A stretch of DNA of 33,765 nt from Polyangia bacterium (lineage in GTDB: Bacteria > Myxococcota_A > Polyangia > Nannocystales > Nannocystaceae): the NCBI GenBank assembly GCA_030424595.1, contig JAUHWG010000052.1, positions 1 to 33,765 on the forward strand, read 5' to 3'. The translations under genes and the position numbers were made by a program. The notes beneath the pieces were generated by a model. It saw nothing but the letters and a program-made list of their open reading frames with translations. It was not told the origin of the DNA and did no database searches. Below are positions 8,338 to 19,751 of this stretch, piece after piece (position 1 is the first letter of the stretch; each line of letters begins with the position of its first letter).

Positions 8338-9144
8338 CTAGCGCCGCTCGCCGGCGAGCTCGCGGGGGGCCATCGACGCGGCGGGGAGCTTCTTGTGGCC
8401 GTTGGCGCGGGCCTCGGCCCGCATCTTCCGCTCGAGGCTGCGGATCTTCGCGGTGAAGAAGGCCTCGGCCCCGGCGTAGAGGCAGACGAAGGTCCACACC
8501 GGCGCCAGGTGGGTGATCCAGGCCAGGCTCCAGACCGCGAAGACGAGCGAGGCCCGGCCGATGTCGCCGTTCAAGAGCTGACCTGTCCCCGGGAGGAAGA
8601 GGCTCAGCAGGCCCGCGGTCGCGGGCAGACGTGGCTCGTCGTCGTCGAAGGGGACGAGCGCCGTCTCGCTCGAGAGGCGAGCCATGAGAGCGTGCTCCCC
8701 GAGCTCCTCGGCGGCCTCGAGGAACTCCTGCTCGAGCTCCTCTTTGACGTCGAGGGGGACCGCGTAGCGAGGGGTCGAGCCGGGGATCCCGACGAGGATC
8801 CCGGCGGCTCGCATCGCCTCCATCGCCGTCTCGACGTCGAGGCGAGGGACCGCGAGGGCGGCCGCGGCGGAGTCGACGGTCAGCACGTCGACCCGGGGAT
8901 CGGCGAGGAGGCTGAGGATCTGGGGCTGCAGCGGCGAGTTGCTGCCATCGTCGCGGTAGCCGACGTCTGGCGCGCTCCCCGAACGATCCCAACCGATGTC
9001 CGGGCCCCGGACAGGCTCACGCTCTTGCACGGCCCAGCCCGAGCGATCGCGCGACGGATCGGCCGCCTGCTGGGGTCCTCCGGAGTTTCGCCGGAGTCGG
9101 TGGAGCCGCGAGCGGCGACCGCGGATGGGCCGAAGGCGAGACAT
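8338..9144 (-). CDS. Hypothetical membrane protein with predicted helix-turn-helix-like segment
   Basis: The protein has 268 residues from ATG 9144; an in-frame GTG at 9165 would add seven. The first 70 or so residues are Arg/Gly/Pro-rich and look disordered. A helical stretch follows (SLLADPRVDVLTVDSAAAALAVP, then ETAMEAMRAAGILVG), whose pattern resembles a winged-helix fold; this is inference only. Near the C-terminus, GLLSLFLPGTGQLLNGDIGRA and the next hydrophobic stretch resemble the TM2-like pattern of two helices around a GxGQxxNG turn, and a basic tail follows. I do not recognise the family. It faces the HTTM pair convergently across the structured element and array. Confidence 0.6.
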   Translation of the reverse strand: MSRLRPIRGRRSRLHRLRRNSGGPQQAADPSRDRSGWAVQEREPVRGPDIGWDRSGSAPDVGYRDDGSNSPLQPQILSLLADPRVDVLTVDSAAAALAVPRLDVETAMEAMRAAGILVGIPGSTPRYAVPLDVKEELEQEFLEAAEELGEHALMARLSSETALVPFDDDEPRLPATAGLLSLFLPGTGQLLNGDIGRASLVFAVWSLAWITHLAPVWTFVCLYAGAEAFFTAKIRSLERKMRAEARANGHKKLPAASMAPRELAGERR

Positions 9145-9263
9145 GATCCTGAGAGAACGATACACGATCGCGTCGTTGCGGCTGCGGGGATGAGCCCTTA
9201 CGACGTCGCCTTAGGAGAGTAACACCGCCTGAGCTGGCGCCAAGGGGCGAAGAGCCGCCGATC

Positions 9264-9286
9264 TGCGCGACCGCCGAGGTCGCGCA
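9264..9286. terminator. Hairpin downstream of dapD
   Basis: TGCGCGACC (9264-9272) pairs perfectly with GGTCGCGCA (9278-9286) around a 5 nt loop (GCCGA). It lies 50 bp past the dapD stop codon and before the next minus-strand gene. There is no T-tract, so termination is likely but not proven. Confidence 0.45.
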
Positions 9287-9335
9287 CCTGCGACCCCTCC
9301 GCCGACATTCGAGCCCCGACCGCCACGCGCGCGAC

Positions 9336-10172
9336 TCACACCGGGACCGCGAAGTCGCGGAGCGCGTCGTTGAGGCTCGTCCGCTTGTCGGTGCTCGCCT
9401 TGCGCTGACCGATGATCAGCGCGCATGCGAGCTGGAACTCGCCGCTCGGGAAGCTCCGCGGGCGAGTGCCGGGGATCACCACCGAGCGCGCCGGGACTCG
9501 GCCGCGATGGGTCACGGGCTCCGGGCCGGTGACGTCGATGATCGGCGTCGACGCGGTCAGGGTGACGTTGGCCCCCAAGACCACCTCACGCTCGAGGTGC
9601 ACCCCCTCGACGACGATCGCACGCGAGCCCAGGAAGCAGCCGTCCTCGACGATCACGGGGGTGGCGCTCGCGGGCTCGAGCACGCCGCCGATGCCCACGC
9701 CCCCCGAGAGGTGGACATGACGGCCGATCTGCGCGCAGGAGCCGACCGTCGCCCAGGTGTCGACCATCGTCCCGCCGCCGACCCAGGCGCCGATGTTGAC
9801 GTAGCTCGGCATCAGCACTGCGCCCGACTCGATGAAGGCGCCGCGGCGGGCGGTCGCCGGCGGCACGGCGCGGACGCCCGCCGCCTCCCAGCCGCGCTTG
9901 AGCGGGATCTTGTCGAAGTACTCGAAGGGGCCGAGCTCGACGGTCTCCATCTTCTGGGTCGCGAAGTAGAGGAGGATCGCCTGCTTGACCCAGGCATGTA
10001 CGGTCCACGGGCGACCCTCCTCGGTCGGGGGAGTCGCCACCCGGACAGCGCCGCGATCGAGGAGTGCGATCGCCTGCTCGATCGCCGCTTTCGCCTCGGT
10101 CGAGTCGAGGCGGGAGCGATCGGCGAAGACGGCCGAGATCGTGGCGGCGAGGGCTTCAGTGTCGGGGCTCAT
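9336..10172 (-). CDS. dapD: 2,3,4,5-tetrahydropyridine-2,6-dicarboxylate N-succinyltransferase
   Basis: A 278-residue cytoplasmic enzyme of the succinylase branch of diaminopimelate and lysine synthesis. It transfers succinyl from succinyl-CoA to tetrahydrodipicolinate. Length and sequence match E. coli DapD (274 aa). There is an N-terminal helical domain with RPWTVHAWVKQAILLYF, then FIESGAVLMPSYVNIGAWVGGGTMVDTWATVGSCAQIG and VHLSGGVGIGGVLEP, which are left-handed beta-helix hexapeptide repeats. The C-terminal domain contains the GEFQLACALIIG block. ATG 10172 is chosen over an upstream TTG at 10208 because it fits the family length. It diverges from a small secreted protein gene at 10378. Confidence 0.96.
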   Translation of the reverse strand: MSPDTEALAATISAVFADRSRLDSTEAKAAIEQAIALLDRGAVRVATPPTEEGRPWTVHAWVKQAILLYFATQKMETVELGPFEYFDKIPLKRGWEAAGVRAVPPATARRGAFIESGAVLMPSYVNIGAWVGGGTMVDTWATVGSCAQIGRHVHLSGGVGIGGVLEPASATPVIVEDGCFLGSRAIVVEGVHLEREVVLGANVTLTASTPIIDVTGPEPVTHRGRVPARSVVIPGTRPRSFPSGEFQLACALIIGQRKASTDKRTSLNDALRDFAVPV

Positions 10173-10377
10173 GGGCCCGAGATCGCACGACCGGGCGACC
10201 CCGCGCAAGCCCGCGCAGGCGAGATCCGCCGCGGGCGGACCTCCACAGCCTCGCCCCTCGGATCACGGCGCATTGGACGGGCGAAATCAGCCCCTCACCC
10301 GGACCTACCAGGTCTCCCCGGCGGCTGCGCGGGGATCACCGTCGACGGGGCGTAGGCCCGCCGATAACCTCAGGGGG

Positions 10378-10878
10378 ATGAGCCTCGTCCGCCGCCTCGC
10401 CCTCGCCCTCGCCCTGCTCCCCTCTACCGCGGTGGCGAGCGGCGACGCCGTCGCGGCCGAGCCCGCTGAGGCGACAGCTCCGTCAACGTCGTCATCGTCG
10501 TCGCAGAGCCCGTCGGACAAGGCCTTCCTCGAGGCCCGCCGCAACGCGAAGAAGGCGACCCGCCGCGCCGACTCCGACCCGCTCGGCAGCTTCGCCCTCA
10601 ACGGCTGCATGACCAACCCGGCCAAGTGCACCTGCCAAAACGAGGACGCCAAGAAGAGCTCCGCCTGCGGCGACGTGCTCGGCTACTTCTGCCGCGAGAG
10701 CACCCAGCAGTACCTGGCCGCCTCGTGCATGGACCTCTTCGGCGGCGCGACGGTGTGCAAATGCGCGAGCGCGCAGCAGATCACGAGCCACCTCAAGGCG
10801 GAGGAGACGGCCGCCAAGAAGAGCTCCAAGGGCAAGAAGAAGAGCTCGTCCAAGAAGAAGAGCTCCAAGAAGAAGTAG
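10378..10878 (+). CDS. Small secreted Cys-rich protein with Lys/Ser tail
   Basis: Protein of 166 residues, not recognised as a known family. ATG 10378 directly follows a G-rich stretch and opens a clear signal peptide (VRRLALALALLPSTAVASG). After a Ser/Thr linker comes a core of about 70 residues with eight cysteines, including pairs CTC and CKC (CMTNPAKCTCQN, SACGDVLGYFC, SCMDLFGGATVCKC), suggesting disulphides in the periplasm or outside the cell. The last 25 residues are almost only Lys and Ser (KKSSKGKKKSSSKKKSSKKK), encoded by near-repetitive AAG/AGC codons. Such a tail could bind nucleic acid or anionic surface polymer, but that is a guess. Confidence 0.8.
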   Translation: MSLVRRLALALALLPSTAVASGDAVAAEPAEATAPSTSSSSSQSPSDKAFLEARRNAKKATRRADSDPLGSFALNGCMTNPAKCTCQNEDAKKSSACGDVLGYFCRESTQQYLAASCMDLFGGATVCKCASAQQITSHLKAEETAAKKSSKGKKKSSSKKKSSKKK

Positions 10879-10919
10879 ACCGACGACCGCGGTCAGCCCG
10901 CTGCGAGAGCCGAACGATA

Positions 10920-10949
10920 GAGACCCCAGCCCGAACGGCCTGGGGTCTC
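10920..10949. terminator. Bidirectional terminator-like hairpin
   Basis: GAGACCCCAG (10920-10929) and CTGGGGTCTC (10940-10949) form a perfect 10 bp stem with a 10 nt loop, between the convergent ends of the Cys-rich protein gene and ettA. No T-tract follows. The position suits a shared terminator. Confidence 0.6.
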
Positions 10950-10950
10950 C

Positions 10951-10990
10951 TTGATCCTGGGTGATCCTGGGTGATCCTGGTTGATCCTGG
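10951..10990. repeat. 10 bp tandem repeat (4 units)
   Basis: Four head-to-tail copies of (T/G)TGATCCTGG directly follow the hairpin, 24 bp before the ettA stop codon. It is another short array at a gene 3' end. Confidence 0.9.
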
Positions 10991-11013
10991 ATTTCGGCGC
11001 CGAAGGGGCCGGC

Positions 11014-12696
<1,683 letters not shown>

Positions 12697-12792
12697 GTGT
12701 GACTCCTTGTCGCCAGCGCGAGCGAGCGGCCGGAGGATAGCTCATTCGCGATCGTAGGTCGGCGTCCTCCGACGTCGGCCGATGGAAACGTC

Positions 12793-12821
12793 TTGGACCG
12801 CGGCCCTCGCGGGCCGATAAT
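12793..12821 (+). promoter_or_regulatory. speA promoter, near-leaderless
   Basis: -35 TTGGAC (12793-12798), a spacer of exactly 17 bp, and -10 GATAAT (12816-12821; five of six consensus). The spacer carries the inverted repeat GGCCC-TCGC-GGGCC, a possible operator. Transcription would start about 8 nt before the ATG at 12837. No Shine-Dalgarno sequence fits in that space, so the mRNA may be almost leaderless. Confidence 0.55.
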
Positions 12822-12836
12822 CCCGCCGTCGTCGAC

Positions 12837-14879
<2,043 letters not shown>

Positions 14880-14941
14880 GCCTTGGTCGGCTCGCGCTCT
14901 CTGCCGTCCGCGCGATCCCTGTCCGAGAGAACAGGTGATCT

Positions 14942-15038
14942 ATCTCGCGGACTCGCGGACTCGCTGACTCGCGGACTCGCTGACTCGCAGCCGACAGTTC
15001 AGCCGACAGTTCAGCCGACAGTTCAGCCGACAGTTCAG
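14942..15038. repeat. Two tandem repeats at the ridA 3' end (8 bp and 12 bp units)
   Basis: 14991-15038 is four perfect copies of CCGACAGTTCAG. On the minus strand each unit reads GGC-TGA-ACT-GTC in phase with ridA, so there are four consecutive in-frame TGA codons, and the ridA stop is the first of them. Next to it, 14942-14989 is a degenerate array of 8 bp units (ACTCGCGG / ACTCGCTG). The remaining 14880-14941 shows nothing clear. Confidence 0.9.
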
Positions 15039-15415
15039 CCGCTCGCGGCGATGACGTCGACCTCGACCTTGAAGTTCAAGGGCAGGCGGGCGACCTCGAC
15101 GCAGGTCCGCGCCGGCGGCCGCGGGCCCTTGAAGAACTTGGCGTAGATGCTGTTGAAGGCGTTGTACTGGCTCATATCCGTGAGATAGACGGTCACCTTG
15201 AGCACCTTCTCCATGCTCGAACCGGCGGACTCGAGGGTCCGCTTGAGGTTCGTCAGGGTGGCCTGCGCCTCCGCGAGCAGGTCTCCACGCTCGATCGCGT
15301 AGGAGTCGATGTCCACCGCTGCATGACCTGACGTGTAGATGAGCCCGTTGTGGTCGCGATACCAGGAGAAGACGGGCACACGATCGACGACGTAGGGGGT
15401 CTTGCGAGTCACCAT
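15035..15415 (-). CDS. ridA: RidA family enamine/imine deaminase
   Basis: Small cytoplasmic protein (126 aa) of the RidA/YjgF/UK114 family, whose trimers hydrolyse reactive enamine and imine intermediates made by PLP enzymes. Family marks are GLIYTSGH (24-31), QATLTNLKRTLESAGSSMEKVLKVTVYLTDM (51-81) and the C-terminal PARTCVEVARLP (101-112). In that block Arg103 corresponds to the substrate-binding Arg105 of E. coli RidA, so the canonical active site appears intact. The N-terminus (PYVVDRVPVFSWYRDHNG) differs from classical RidA, so it may be a RidA subfamily member. It lies downstream of the amidohydrolase pair on the same strand, but hairpins separate them. The stop codon is part of a 12 bp tandem repeat. 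Confidence 0.88.
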   Translation of the reverse strand: MVTRKTPYVVDRVPVFSWYRDHNGLIYTSGHAAVDIDSYAIERGDLLAEAQATLTNLKRTLESAGSSMEKVLKVTVYLTDMSQYNAFNSIYAKFFKGPRPPARTCVEVARLPLNFKVEVDVIAASG

Positions 15416-15460
15416 GGCGATGATCGGATAACACGCTCGGGGGCGACGACGTTACCTTTT

Positions 15461-15564
15461 GCCGGCTTTCTCCCGCCGGCCCTAGGAGGCTGCGGTGATG
15501 GTCCCCTGTGCTCTCGCGCCGGATCGAGGGCGCGAGCAGGGTCTGCTCTCTGCCGGCCTCCTAG
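15461..15564. terminator. Nested hairpins between the amidohydrolase pair and ridA
   Basis: Three inverted repeats are stacked here. GCCGGC (15461-15466 / 15475-15480) forms a small hairpin. CTCGCGCC / GGCGCGAG (15514-15521 / 15530-15537) is extended by CCTG/CAGG. CTAGGAGGC / GCCTCCTAG (15483-15491 / 15556-15564) encloses the second and includes the stop codon (15561-15563) of the upstream amidohydrolase. It is probably a terminator or an mRNA 3' structure. There is no U-tract. Confidence 0.5.
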
Positions 15565-16931
15565 CGACCGCGTCGGCGAATCGCCTCGAGATCGCGGTAG
15601 CGCTCCCGCAGCAGGGTCTGCCGCGAGACCATCGGGATCGGCGCGCCGCGAACGTAGACCTGGGCGGCGAAGTGCTCGAGCTCGAGCGGGTCCCCTCCCC
15701 AGGTGACGAGGTTGGCGATCTTGCCGGCGCTGATCGTCCCGTAGTCCGCCTCCAGGCCGTAGGCCCGGGCGATCGTCAGGCTCATGCCGGTGATCGCCCT
15801 CTCGTAGGGCAGGCCATTGGCGACCGCGATCCCGGCCTCCTGCGTCGCGTTTCGCAGGTTGTGGGCCTCGCCGAGGACGGCGATCCCGACCTCGACCCCA
15901 GCGGCGTCGAGGAGCGCCGCGTTGTCCAGGCGAGCGCCGAGGCGATCGAGCGACCCCGGCAGGTTCTCGCTCGGCTGGAGGATCACCGGCACAGACGCCT
16001 CGGCCAGGCGATCGCGCACCCGCCAGGCCTCGGTCCCGCCGATGATCACGATCCGCAGCTTCTCCTCGCGGGCGAGCTCGAGGGCGGCGACGATGTCGCT
16101 CTCTCCCTGGGCCCGCAGCGTCAGCGGCACCTTGCGATCGAGCGCTGGGAAGAGCGCCTCGAGATCGCGCGGATGGGCGGCGAGATCGCGGAGCTGACGG
16201 CGCTCGTGGGCGCCCCGCTGCTTGCGATAGAGGCGGGCGTCATCGATCACCCGCCGGAGCTTCGCCAGGGTCGCGGCGCGGGATCCATCGACCACCTGGC
16301 CGAGGCTGCCGCCGACGGCGATCCGCGGGCGTGTCGGCAGCGCTCCGTCGTCGCCGCGGGCGAGGTCGACCCAGGCGACCAGCCCTGAGAGGAGACCGCC
16401 GCTCGGCGCGACCGCGGCGCTGGTGATCCCCTCGATCGCCTGGACCTGGATCAGGCTCGAGCGGGCCCGGATCGCCGACGCGGCGTCGTAGGAGGCGCGG
16501 ATCGGCCCCTCTCCGCCGGTATCGTCGCGGGTGCCGGGCTCCATGCCGATCTCGACGAGGCCGAGGTGGGAGTCAGCGGCGATGAGCCCCGGGGTGAGCA
16601 GCTTGCCCTTGAGGTCGACCCGGGCCGCGTCGGCGGCGAGCGATCCGCGGAGGCTGGCGTCGCCGACCGCGATGATCCGCTCGCCCTGGAGGATGACGGT
16701 CCCGTCCTTGATCACCGTGCCGTCGCCGACGTGGATCTCGGCGCCGATGAGGGCCAGGGTCGGGCCGGCCGAGGATGCACCGCGACGCCTCCCTGCGGGC
16801 GGAGCTGCCGCGGCCGGGGCTGCTCCGGCAAGGCCGGCGAGGCCGACGAGGCCGACGCAGCCGAGCCCGCGCAGGAGGTCGCGCCGACGATGACCTCCAC
16901 GATGACGTTCACGATCACGAAGAGAGCTCAT
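15561..16931 (-). CDS. Amidohydrolase-like exported protein, metal ligands lost
   Basis: Protein of 456 residues with the amidohydrolase fold pattern (GTVILQGERIIAVGD, LLTPGLIAADSHLG, ISAGKIANLVTWGGDPLE). The N-terminus RRRDLLRGLGCVGLVGLAG is Tat-like, so it is probably exported folded. The metal sites look lost: the family HxH is D120-S-H122, and the positions of the later His ligands and the Asp read RAQGESD, IIGGTEAW and VLGEAHNL. It overlaps the upstream, intact amidohydrolase by ATGA, so the two are translationally coupled. It may be a non-catalytic partner in a heteromer or an enzyme with altered chemistry. Substrate unknown. Confidence 0.8.
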   Translation of the reverse strand: MSSLRDRERHRGGHRRRDLLRGLGCVGLVGLAGLAGAAPAAAAPPAGRRRGASSAGPTLALIGAEIHVGDGTVIKDGTVILQGERIIAVGDASLRGSLAADAARVDLKGKLLTPGLIAADSHLGLVEIGMEPGTRDDTGGEGPIRASYDAASAIRARSSLIQVQAIEGITSAAVAPSGGLLSGLVAWVDLARGDDGALPTRPRIAVGGSLGQVVDGSRAATLAKLRRVIDDARLYRKQRGAHERRQLRDLAAHPRDLEALFPALDRKVPLTLRAQGESDIVAALELAREEKLRIVIIGGTEAWRVRDRLAEASVPVILQPSENLPGSLDRLGARLDNAALLDAAGVEVGIAVLGEAHNLRNATQEAGIAVANGLPYERAITGMSLTIARAYGLEADYGTISAGKIANLVTWGGDPLELEHFAAQVYVRGAPIPMVSRQTLLRERYRDLEAIRRRGR

Positions 16932-18508
16932 GGCGCCACCCCCTCGGCGTCCCCGCCGATATCACCCTCGCGAAAGCCGAGCTCAAAGTCGCTGCGCGGC
17001 TCGTGGGAGCCGCGCTCGTAGACCAGCTCGCCGGCGATGTAGACCTGCTCCGCCGCCGCGTAGACGCTGAAGGGCGAGCCGCTCCAGACGACGACATCGG
17101 CGAGCTTGCCGACCTCCAAGGTGCCGGTCCGATCCTCCACGCCGAGGGCCCAGGCGGGGTTGTAGGTGATCCAGCGCAGCGCCTGGTTCTCCGAGATCTC
17201 GAGGCCCGCGCTGCGCCCCGCGTACATCGCCTTGCCCGCCTCTTGGTTGAGGCGCTGGATCCCGATCGCCGAGTCCGAGTGGATGATCGCCCGGGCCCCG
17301 GCGGCCTCTAAGAGCGCCGCGTTCTCGCGGATCCCGTCGAAGGCCTCCGCCTTGAAGCCCCACCAGTCGGCCCAGACCGACGCCGCCGTGTCAGCGTCCG
17401 CGAGGCGATCGGCGATCTTGTAGGCCTCGACCGCGTGGTGGAAGGAGCGAATTTTAAAGCCGTAGGTCGCGGCGAGGTCGAGCATCAGCGACATCTCGTC
17501 GGCGCGATAGCAGTGGTTGTGGACGAGGATCTCGCCGTCGAGCACCTTGACCAGGGTCTCCAGGCCGAAGTCGCGGGCTGGCGGATCCGCGGGCGCCTCC
17601 TCCTTACCGCCGCCAGGGCTCGCCGAGACGCCCTTCTTGCGGTCGGCGTCGGCCTTCTTCTTGGCCTTCTCGTACTTCGCCCAGCCGCGCCTGTACTCGA
17701 CCGCCTTCTGGAAGGCGTCGCGATAGCCGTGGACGTTGCCCATCCGCGTCTGCGGCCCGGACTTCTCGCCGTAGACCCGCTTCGGGTTCTCGCCGCAGGC
17801 CATCTTGAGGCCCTCCGGCGCCCCCTCGAAGCGGGCGTCCTCGGCGGAGCGGGCCCAGGGGATCAGGCGGACGACGAAGCTGCGCCCGCCGATCAGGTTG
17901 GCGGAGCCCGGGAGGATCTGCGCGGTCGTCACCCCGCCGGCGCGGGCCCGCTCGAGCTGCGGATCCTGGGGCCAGTAGCCGTCGACCGACCGGGCGTAGG
18001 CGGTGTTCGGCGCGACCGCCTCGTTGCCGTCGGAGTGGGCCTTAAAGCCCGGCGACGAGTAGACGCCCATGTGCGAGTGGGTGTCGATGATCCCGGGCGT
18101 GATCGTCTTGCCGGCGACGTCGAGCACCGTCGCCCCGGCCGGCGCCTCGATCGACCCGCCGACCGCCGCGATCGCCCCGTCCTTGAGGAGGACATCGCCG
18201 CTCTCGAAGATCTCGCCGGCGGCGGTCATCACACGACCGCCGCGGAGGAGGATGACGGGCACCTCGCGGGGACCGTCGACCTTGCCCTTTTTGGTCTTGC
18301 TATCGCCCCCGGTCGGCGGGAGAGCGGAGGCCCTGACGGGATCGGAGGAGGCCCCCTCGGGTGGGGTCGTCGCCTTGCCGCGACAGCCGAGCGCCCCGAC
18401 AGGTCCGAGCGTCCCGAGGATCCCGCACAGCGCGACCCTCCCCCACGACTCTGTCCACCCGCGGCCGCGCGTCCCTGGCGCGGCTGCCCTCCTGCCCAAG
18501 AGCGTCAT
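16928..18508 (-). CDS. Amidohydrolase family lipoprotein (catalytic partner)
   Basis: Protein of 526 residues in the amidohydrolase superfamily, resembling imidazolonepropionase- and dipeptidase-like members. An N-terminal hydrophobic stretch ends in GALGC (Cys42), a likely lipobox. Metal ligands are in place: HSH (144/146) in GIIDTHSHMG, HNH (330/332), HH (357/358) and Asp412 in IIHSDSAIG. A Lys/Ala-rich insertion with low complexity (about 272-312) interrupts the barrel. The C-terminus has the usual TGTLEVGKLADVVVWSG strand returning to the small beta domain. The stop overlaps the start of the next, degenerate amidohydrolase. It likely acts in the periplasm on a cyclic amide or peptide; the actual substrate cannot be told. 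Confidence 0.85.
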   Translation of the reverse strand: MTLLGRRAAAPGTRGRGWTESWGRVALCGILGTLGPVGALGCRGKATTPPEGASSDPVRASALPPTGGDSKTKKGKVDGPREVPVILLRGGRVMTAAGEIFESGDVLLKDGAIAAVGGSIEAPAGATVLDVAGKTITPGIIDTHSHMGVYSSPGFKAHSDGNEAVAPNTAYARSVDGYWPQDPQLERARAGGVTTAQILPGSANLIGGRSFVVRLIPWARSAEDARFEGAPEGLKMACGENPKRVYGEKSGPQTRMGNVHGYRDAFQKAVEYRRGWAKYEKAKKKADADRKKGVSASPGGGKEEAPADPPARDFGLETLVKVLDGEILVHNHCYRADEMSLMLDLAATYGFKIRSFHHAVEAYKIADRLADADTAASVWADWWGFKAEAFDGIRENAALLEAAGARAIIHSDSAIGIQRLNQEAGKAMYAGRSAGLEISENQALRWITYNPAWALGVEDRTGTLEVGKLADVVVWSGSPFSVYAAAEQVYIAGELVYERGSHEPRSDFELGFREGDIGGDAEGVAP

Positions 18509-18785
18509 CGAAGCCCACGCTACGCCCCCACACCGACCGCCGACAAGGGCGCATCGACGGTGATTCTCCCCTACTTACCGCGGTTTCGTCGCGCCGCGAG
18601 GCGCCCGGGCTCGTCGCCGCAACCCGCGATAGGACCCTGACCGCCGACTCCGCGGGCTCCATCGACCGAGCTCCTGCGCCCCACAGCGGGGGAGCGCGAG
18701 CTCCGAAGAGCGCCGCGTGGGGGGAAGTCGCCTAGACACGCCGCCGTGGGTCGCACCCCGGGGAGCTTTCGGGCATCCTCCGCCC
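18509..18785. promoter_or_regulatory. Divergent intergenic region with long imperfect hairpin
   Basis: 277 bp between the divergent amidohydrolase and UbiA-family genes. It holds an imperfect 36 bp inverted repeat (18668-18703) that begins and ends with GAGCTC and has CGCCCC facing GGGG...GCG. No clear -35/-10 pair was found on either strand. Possible regulatory site; function not shown. Confidence 0.3.
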
Positions 18786-19751
18786 GTGCACCTCGCCCGC
18801 CTCCCGTGGCAGCGCCGCTGGCTCTACGCGCTCAAGGTGAGCTCCTGGCCGAAGCTCCTGGCGCCGATCATCCTCGGCCAGGCGATCGGCGGGGTGACAG
18901 CAGGGGCCTGGGACCCCGGAGCCAGCCTCCTCGGCCTCGCCTTCGGCGTCAGCCTGACCTGCGCGATCGTCCTCCTCAACGACTACAGCGATCGCGAGAT
19001 CGACGCGCTCAAGCGCAACCTCTATCCGGAGGGGTGCTCGCCGAAGACGATCCCGGACGGGATCCTCGGCGCCCAGAGCGTTCTCCTGGCGGGGACCGCC
19101 GCCGCCGCGATCAGCCTCGGGCTGGCGATCCTCGGCGAGTTTGGCCTCGGCCGTCCGGGGCTCTTCCTCGCGGCGGGGCTCTCCCTCGGGATCTTCCTCG
19201 CCTACTCCTTTCGCCCCCTGCGCGCCAACTACAGCGGCGGCGGCGAGTACCTCGAGATGATCGGGGTCGGCGTCGTCCTGCCGTGGTTCTCGGCCTACCT
19301 CCAGGGCGGAGACCCGGCGCCGGAGCTCGCCTGGGCCCTCCTCCCGGGCTTCGCCCTCCTGTCCCTGGCGTCGGCCGTGACCTCGGGGCTCGCCGACGAG
19401 GTCAGCGACCGCCTCGGCGGAAAGACGACGATCGCCAGCCGCTACGGCAACCCCTTTTGCCGGCTCGTCGGCGAGAACCTGCTGGGCGGCGGGGCGATCC
19501 TCTGGGCCTTCTCCGCGCGGATGGCCCCGGATCTGCTCTCGCCCTGGACGATCCTGCCGGCGATCGTCGTCCTGATCGCCCACTGGCGCTCGATCGCCGC
19601 CCTCAGCGAGACGGCGAAGACCGCGAACTTCCCGGCGCTGCGGGCCTACAAGGGGCGGATCAACGAGGCTATCGCCCGCTCGACCGTGACCCTGGCGCTC
19701 GGCCTCGTGGTCGCCTCCCTGCTCGCGACGGCGGTCGGGAGCGCCGGGTGA
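18786..19751 (+). CDS. UbiA-family prenyltransferase (MenA-like)
   Basis: Inner-membrane prenyltransferase of 321 residues with about eight or nine hydrophobic helices. The first Asp-rich motif is NDYSDREID (65-73) and the second DEVSDRLGGKTT (204-215); both bind the Mg-prenyl diphosphate. The pattern fits UbiA/MenA enzymes that attach an isoprenoid tail to an aromatic ring, such as dihydroxynaphthoate in menaquinone synthesis, but other acceptors are possible. GTG 18786 is preferred on family length. A GTG at 18717 would add 23 Pro/Gly-rich residues. The stop overlaps the next gene by GTGA. No other quinone gene is near. Confidence 0.8.
   Translation: MHLARLPWQRRWLYALKVSSWPKLLAPIILGQAIGGVTAGAWDPGASLLGLAFGVSLTCAIVLLNDYSDREIDALKRNLYPEGCSPKTIPDGILGAQSVLLAGTAAAAISLGLAILGEFGLGRPGLFLAAGLSLGIFLAYSFRPLRANYSGGGEYLEMIGVGVVLPWFSAYLQGGDPAPELAWALLPGFALLSLASAVTSGLADEVSDRLGGKTTIASRYGNPFCRLVGENLLGGGAILWAFSARMAPDLLSPWTILPAIVVLIAHWRSIAALSETAKTANFPALRAYKGRINEAIARSTVTLALGLVVASLLATAVGSAG

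Noticed and set aside
14883..15146. Plus-strand frame with QPTV repeats
   Set aside because: Formed by the 12 bp array and antisense to ridA.
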